The notes beneath the pieces were generated by a model, which saw only the letters and a list, made by a program, of their open reading frames with translations, was not told the origin of the DNA and ran no database searches. The position numbers were made by a program, and so were the translations under genes. A stretch of 64,000 nucleotides of DNA from V1-33 sp964523105 (GTDB lineage Bacteria; Verrucomicrobiota; Verrucomicrobiia; Verrucomicrobiales; V1-33), in NCBI GenBank assembly GCA_964523105.1, contig CAZFZN010000005.1:124001-188000 (forward strand), in the 5' to 3' direction. Position 1 is the first letter of the stretch. Every line of letters starts with the position of its first letter. This document shows, piece after piece, positions 61,189-64,000 of the stretch.

Positions 61189-61918
61189 GGTTCATGGCAT
61201 CGAGCATTTCGCGCACGGCCGCGCGCAGCCCGGTGAGCACGGCGCGGCTGATGAGGTGATGGCCGATGTTCAATTCTGTCAGGTGCGGGATGCGTTTGAG
61301 CGGCGGCAGATTCTGCACGGTGATGCCGTGACCGGCGTTGATCTGCAGTCCCAGCGCCGCCCCCCGGGCTCCGGCGGCGATGAGGCGCGCCAGTTCCGCC
61401 TCGCGCGCGGCGCCGGTTTCGTTGGCATACGCTCCGGTGTGGAGTTCGATCATGTCGGCGCGCACGGCGGCGGAGGCCTCCACCTGGGCGGGATCGGGAT
61501 CGATGAACATGCTGACCTTCGCTCCTGTGGCCTGGAGGCGGCGGATGTTCGGCTCCAGTTCCGCGCGCATGCCGGCCACGTCGAGCCCGCCCTCGGTGGT
61601 GATTTCCTGACGGTTCTCCGGAACCATGCAGACATAGTCCGGCCGTGCGGCGCAGGCGATGGCCACGATTTCCTCCGTGTTGCCGAGTTCCAGGTTCAGC
61701 GGGATGCGCAGTTCGTGCCGCAGCAGATGCAGATCCGCGTCCTGGATGTGCCGGCGGTCCTGACGGAGGTGGATGGTGATGGAGTGCGCGCCGGCGGCCT
61801 CACATTCGCAGGCCGCCTCCAGCAGGGACGGCTCCACATTGTGCGCGTGCGGCATGCGCGCATAACGCGCCTGCCGGAGTGTGGCCACATGGTCGATGTT
61901 GACACCGAGTTTGAGCAT
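61178..61918 (-). CDS. pdxJ: Pyridoxine 5'-phosphate synthase
   Basis: This is a 246-residue PdxJ of normal length. It joins 3-amino-2-oxopropyl phosphate with deoxyxylulose 5-phosphate to make PNP, the last ring-forming step of DXP-dependent vitamin B6 synthesis. The start MLKLGVNIDHVATLRQAR, the active-site ITIHLRQDRRHI, VCMVPENRQEITTEGGLDV, IELHTGAYA and LNIGHHLISRAVLTGL are all standard. The protein is cytoplasmic and octameric in known cases. Its stop overlaps the GTG of the glycosyltransferase by 11 bases. It is divergent from the coiled-coil gene at 62204 over 285 bases. Confidence 0.96.
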   Translation of the reverse strand: MLKLGVNIDHVATLRQARYARMPHAHNVEPSLLEAACECEAAGAHSITIHLRQDRRHIQDADLHLLRHELRIPLNLELGNTEEIVAIACAARPDYVCMVPENRQEITTEGGLDVAGMRAELEPNIRRLQATGAKVSMFIDPDPAQVEASAAVRADMIELHTGAYANETGAAREAELARLIAAGARGAALGLQINAGHGITVQNLPPLKRIPHLTELNIGHHLISRAVLTGLRAAVREMLDAMNRAD

Positions 61919-62203
61919 AAGGGCGGCGACTTAGCATCCGGTCTGCATCCGTGTAAACCGTCTCGCATGAAGTGCTGCGCCGGGTGCAGCGGGCCTCCGG
62001 CGCGGGCCGTTCAGGTGCCGGCGCAGCCTCTCCGCCAGTCCGCCGGATGATCAGGCATACGTGAGGCCGCGGCACCTGCTTGCGCCCGTTGCGGGCCGGT
62101 GAATTTTTTGCATCGCGCAAAAAGAAATCTTGCCCCCTCTCCGGCCGTGCTTACCATGCCGGCAATCGTCGTTTGTTCCAACCTCAGCCATTTCAGACCT
62201 CAT
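61919..62203. promoter_or_regulatory. Divergent spacer with an AT-rich inverted repeat
   Basis: No gene is seen. Near 62105-62121 TTTTTGC and GCAAAAA form a 7-base inverted repeat around ATCGC, an operator-like island in a GC-rich spacer. TGAATTTTTTGC (62100-62111) is identical to 28803-28814. Confidence 0.4.
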
Positions 62204-63325
62204 ATGAGCCAAAGTACAGAAAAACCCTCCGCCCGCAGCGGCCGCATTCTCCTTGGCGCGGCCGGTATCGCCATGCTCTCCGGCATCGGAATCGTGGAAA
62301 CCAGCAACATGGACCTCCGCACCGAGAACCACGGACTGCATAACAAAGTTGCCGGCCTGGAGCAGGACAAGGTCAACCTCAACGCCGACATTGACGGAAA
62401 GAAGCACACCATCGCCAAACTCACCACCACGCTGGGCGAGCGTGACAAGACCATCGAGACCCAGGAGAACACGATTGGACAGAAGATCAAGGAAATCGCC
62501 GACCTCGGCAGCCGGCTCGACGCCACGAAAAAGCAGTTGGCCTCCACTGAGGCCTCGCTCGAAGCCGCCGGCGTCCGCGAAAAGAAGCTCAACGAGCAGA
62601 TCATGATCGCCGCCCGCCTGGAGGCGACTCTCAAGTCCGACATCGCCGCCGGCCAGGAGCGGGAGAAGAGCCAGAAGGCCACGATCGCCAGCCTTGAGAA
62701 GGTGAAAGCCGACCTCAATACTGCGCTGGAGACGCGCGCCAAAATGATCGCAGACGGCGTCGCGCGCGAGACGGAGTTGAAAGGCCAGCTGGCCGCCGTC
62801 TCCGGTCGCGAGTCCGCCCTCAAAGGAAATCTCGGAACGCTGGAGAAGGAAAAGTCCGATCTCACGGCCGCCATTGCGGCGCGCACGGCGGAAATCAACG
62901 AGTTGAAGAAGGGGCTGGAAGAATTGCACAAGGCTTACGCCAGCCAGCAGGAGAGCAACAACGCCCTGGCCAAAGAGAAGCAGGAGCTGATGGGCACCCG
63001 CGAGGCCCTGCAAAAGCAGATCAACGATCTCAACGAGCGTCTCAAGGCCCTCAGCAGTGAAAACCAGGAGCAGAAAGGCACCGTGGAGCAGTTGCAGCAG
63101 GAGCGCAGCGCTCTTTCCGCCCAGCAGGAATCGCTGACCGGCCGACTCAAGGAGGTCTCCGCTCAACAGGTGACTATCAAAGCGGAGCGCGACCAGCTGC
63201 AGGGAGCCTGCAACGAGCTGGTGGGCCGCCTCGAAAGCCTCACCAAAAAGGTGAAGGCGCTGGAAGAGGACTTCACCGCGCTCAACGGACTCAACGCCTC
63301 GCCGGTCGTCGCGACTCCGCAGTAA
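62204..63325 (+). CDS. Membrane-anchored long coiled-coil protein
   Basis: This is a 373-residue protein from ATG 62204. A short hydrophobic segment (ILLGAAGIAMLSGIGIV, about residues 15-31) anchors or exports it. The rest is an almost unbroken, highly charged heptad-like coiled coil (LEQDKVNLNADIDGKKHTI, LQKQINDLNERLKAL), low in aromatic residues, ending with a short ELVGRLESLTKKVKALEEDF stretch. Such proteins act as spacers or scaffolds in the envelope. No family name can be given. The opposite strand is also open across most of the gene (62051-63346), but only this frame shows a regular coiled-coil pattern and an anchor. Confidence 0.78.
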   Translation: MSQSTEKPSARSGRILLGAAGIAMLSGIGIVETSNMDLRTENHGLHNKVAGLEQDKVNLNADIDGKKHTIAKLTTTLGERDKTIETQENTIGQKIKEIADLGSRLDATKKQLASTEASLEAAGVREKKLNEQIMIAARLEATLKSDIAAGQEREKSQKATIASLEKVKADLNTALETRAKMIADGVARETELKGQLAAVSGRESALKGNLGTLEKEKSDLTAAIAARTAEINELKKGLEELHKAYASQQESNNALAKEKQELMGTREALQKQINDLNERLKALSSENQEQKGTVEQLQQERSALSAQQESLTGRLKEVSAQQVTIKAERDQLQGACNELVGRLESLTKKVKALEEDFTALNGLNASPVVATPQ

Positions 63326-63360
63326 TCGGAGAAGCTGCGGATTCAATCATCCGGACGTCC

Positions 63361-63412
63361 TGTGGACCTCCGGTCCACCCGGCTTTCCCGGTCCAGGTGG
63401 ACCGGAGTTCCA
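63361..63412. repeat. Palindromic repeat, GGACCTCCGGTCC family (copy 3)
   Basis: GTGGACCTCCGGTCCAC at 63362-63378 is self-complementary around a central TCC. A second arm, GGTGGACCGGAGTTCCA at 63396-63412, can also pair with it. It is related to 18939-19006 and 52534-52573. Confidence 0.75.
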
Positions 63413-63522
63413 TTTCCCGCTGGCCGGTTGCGGCCTTGCCCGGCGTTTCCTTCGAGATGGCAGCGCGCCCGGCGGTGAAGGTTCCGCGTGTTCCTGCCAG
63501 GTTCAGTTCGCAGGAAATCCGG

Positions 63523-64000
63523 TTACTCCGCGGCGGTCACAATGTCCTCGACCTGGACTGCCCGGTAATAACACACCGGTGCCTGCGCGCTTTCCGGGTC
63601 GGGCACGATGACCGGGGACGAACCGCTGAGGGCCACGGTTTGCAGCGGCTGCCAGTTGCGCAGGTCGCTGGACTTCTCGATGCGCCACTGGCGGGTCACG
63701 CTCATCGCGGCATCGGTGGTTTCAAAGGACACTTTCACGCCGGCTGCGGCGGTGCGGGGCTTTTCCACTGACAAGTCCGGTCGCGTGGGGACGACCGTCA
63801 CGTCGATGAGCCCCGGAAGCTCGATGGGTTCCCATTCGATCAACCCGCCGCCCCACAGGTCCGGCCAGTCCCCGCCGGAGCATTCTTCGGGGCACCAGAT
63901 GAAACCGGGGGCGCAGAAATAACCGCGCGTCAGCAGATCATCGGTGCGGGCGGCACCGCGCCACTCGCCGGCCGGCAGGGCGATGCTCCAGGTGCCGTTG
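63523..64000 (-). CDS. Secreted protein, C-terminal part (5' end outside the window)
   Basis: The minus-strand frame is open from 64000 down to the stop at 63523, so 158 residues of the C-terminus are visible and the start lies beyond the window. The first part reads NGTWSIALPAGEWRGAA and then APGFIWCPEECSGGDWPDLWG. The last 70 residues hold WRIEKSSDLRNWQPLQTV and CYYRAVQVED, the same C-terminal module as at 13721 and 25900 (ESSADLITW, KSADLSSW). This suggests an exported verrucomicrobial protein. The catalytic or binding role is not visible in this part. Confidence 0.7.
   Translation of the reverse strand, partial: NGTWSIALPAGEWRGAARTDDLLTRGYFCAPGFIWCPEECSGGDWPDLWGGGLIEWEPIELPGLIDVTVVPTRPDLSVEKPRTAAAGVKVSFETTDAAMSVTRQWRIEKSSDLRNWQPLQTVALSGSSPVIVPDPESAQAPVCYYRAVQVEDIVTAAE

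Overview
The window looks like a chromosomal stretch of a member of the Verrucomicrobiota (PVC superphylum), GC-rich at roughly 65 percent by eye. Lineage indicators are a PEP-CTERM exported protein, a TIGR02597-type secreted protein, a very large PVC-type membrane-bound dehydrogenase with a terminal CxxCH haem site, a planctomycete-type cytochrome c lipoprotein, and several secreted proteins sharing a C-terminal 'KSSDLxxW...FYRVRV' module. No phage, insertion sequence, CRISPR array or rRNA was seen. One tRNA gene (Val, CAC) is present. I could not run searches, so family names rest on recognised motifs and family memory.

Layout. 1-5.5 kb: the 3' end of a BioF-like PLP enzyme, a c-type cytochrome lipoprotein, clpB, a small membrane protein and an OmpA-domain protein. 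5.5-8.7 kb: a lipase-like hydrolase and two exported proteins, closed by a strong terminator. 8.7-13.2 kb: mutL divergent from an unusual single reading frame that fuses a low-molecular-weight phosphatase, ribose-5-phosphate isomerase B and serine hydroxymethyltransferase, then tRNA-Val. 13.2-22.1 kb: small lipoproteins, the giant PVC dehydrogenase/cytochrome, a DapA-family enzyme, an SGNH hydrolase, a Cys-rich lipoprotein and a beta-lactamase-fold hydrolase. 22.1-25.9 kb: murI and rmlB (cell wall and surface sugars), divergent from a DUF116-polyprenyl synthase fusion. 25.9-37.7 kb: two giant exported proteins (910 and 2882 residues) read divergently, with a structured RNA-like element between them. 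37.7-43.7 kb: membrane and TPR proteins, an NlpC/P60 lipoprotein and two PilT-type ATPases. 44-52.5 kb: three large secreted proteins (a repeat-built surface protein, a beta-propeller/IPT protein and a glycoside hydrolase). 53-64 kb: a tandem Usp protein, gyrA, a methyltransferase, secreted proteins, a SenB-like glycosyltransferase overlapping pdxJ, a coiled-coil membrane protein and the 3' end of another secreted protein.

The most striking things are the phosphatase-RpiB-GlyA fusion with a ten-A tract exactly at its first junction, where a one-base slip would release the phosphatase alone; a 102-bp palindromic element inserted in frame inside the PVC dehydrogenase; marked over-use of the 7-mer CCTGACA/TGTCAGG, densest in the 8.6-kb TPR gene; a likely small RNA or attenuator at 28.8-28.94 kb; and a MutL whose nuclease metal-site motifs are all degraded. 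The gene set mixes housekeeping (clpB, mutL, glyA, murI, gyrA, pdxJ) with a heavy load of exported proteins for polymer or surface interaction.
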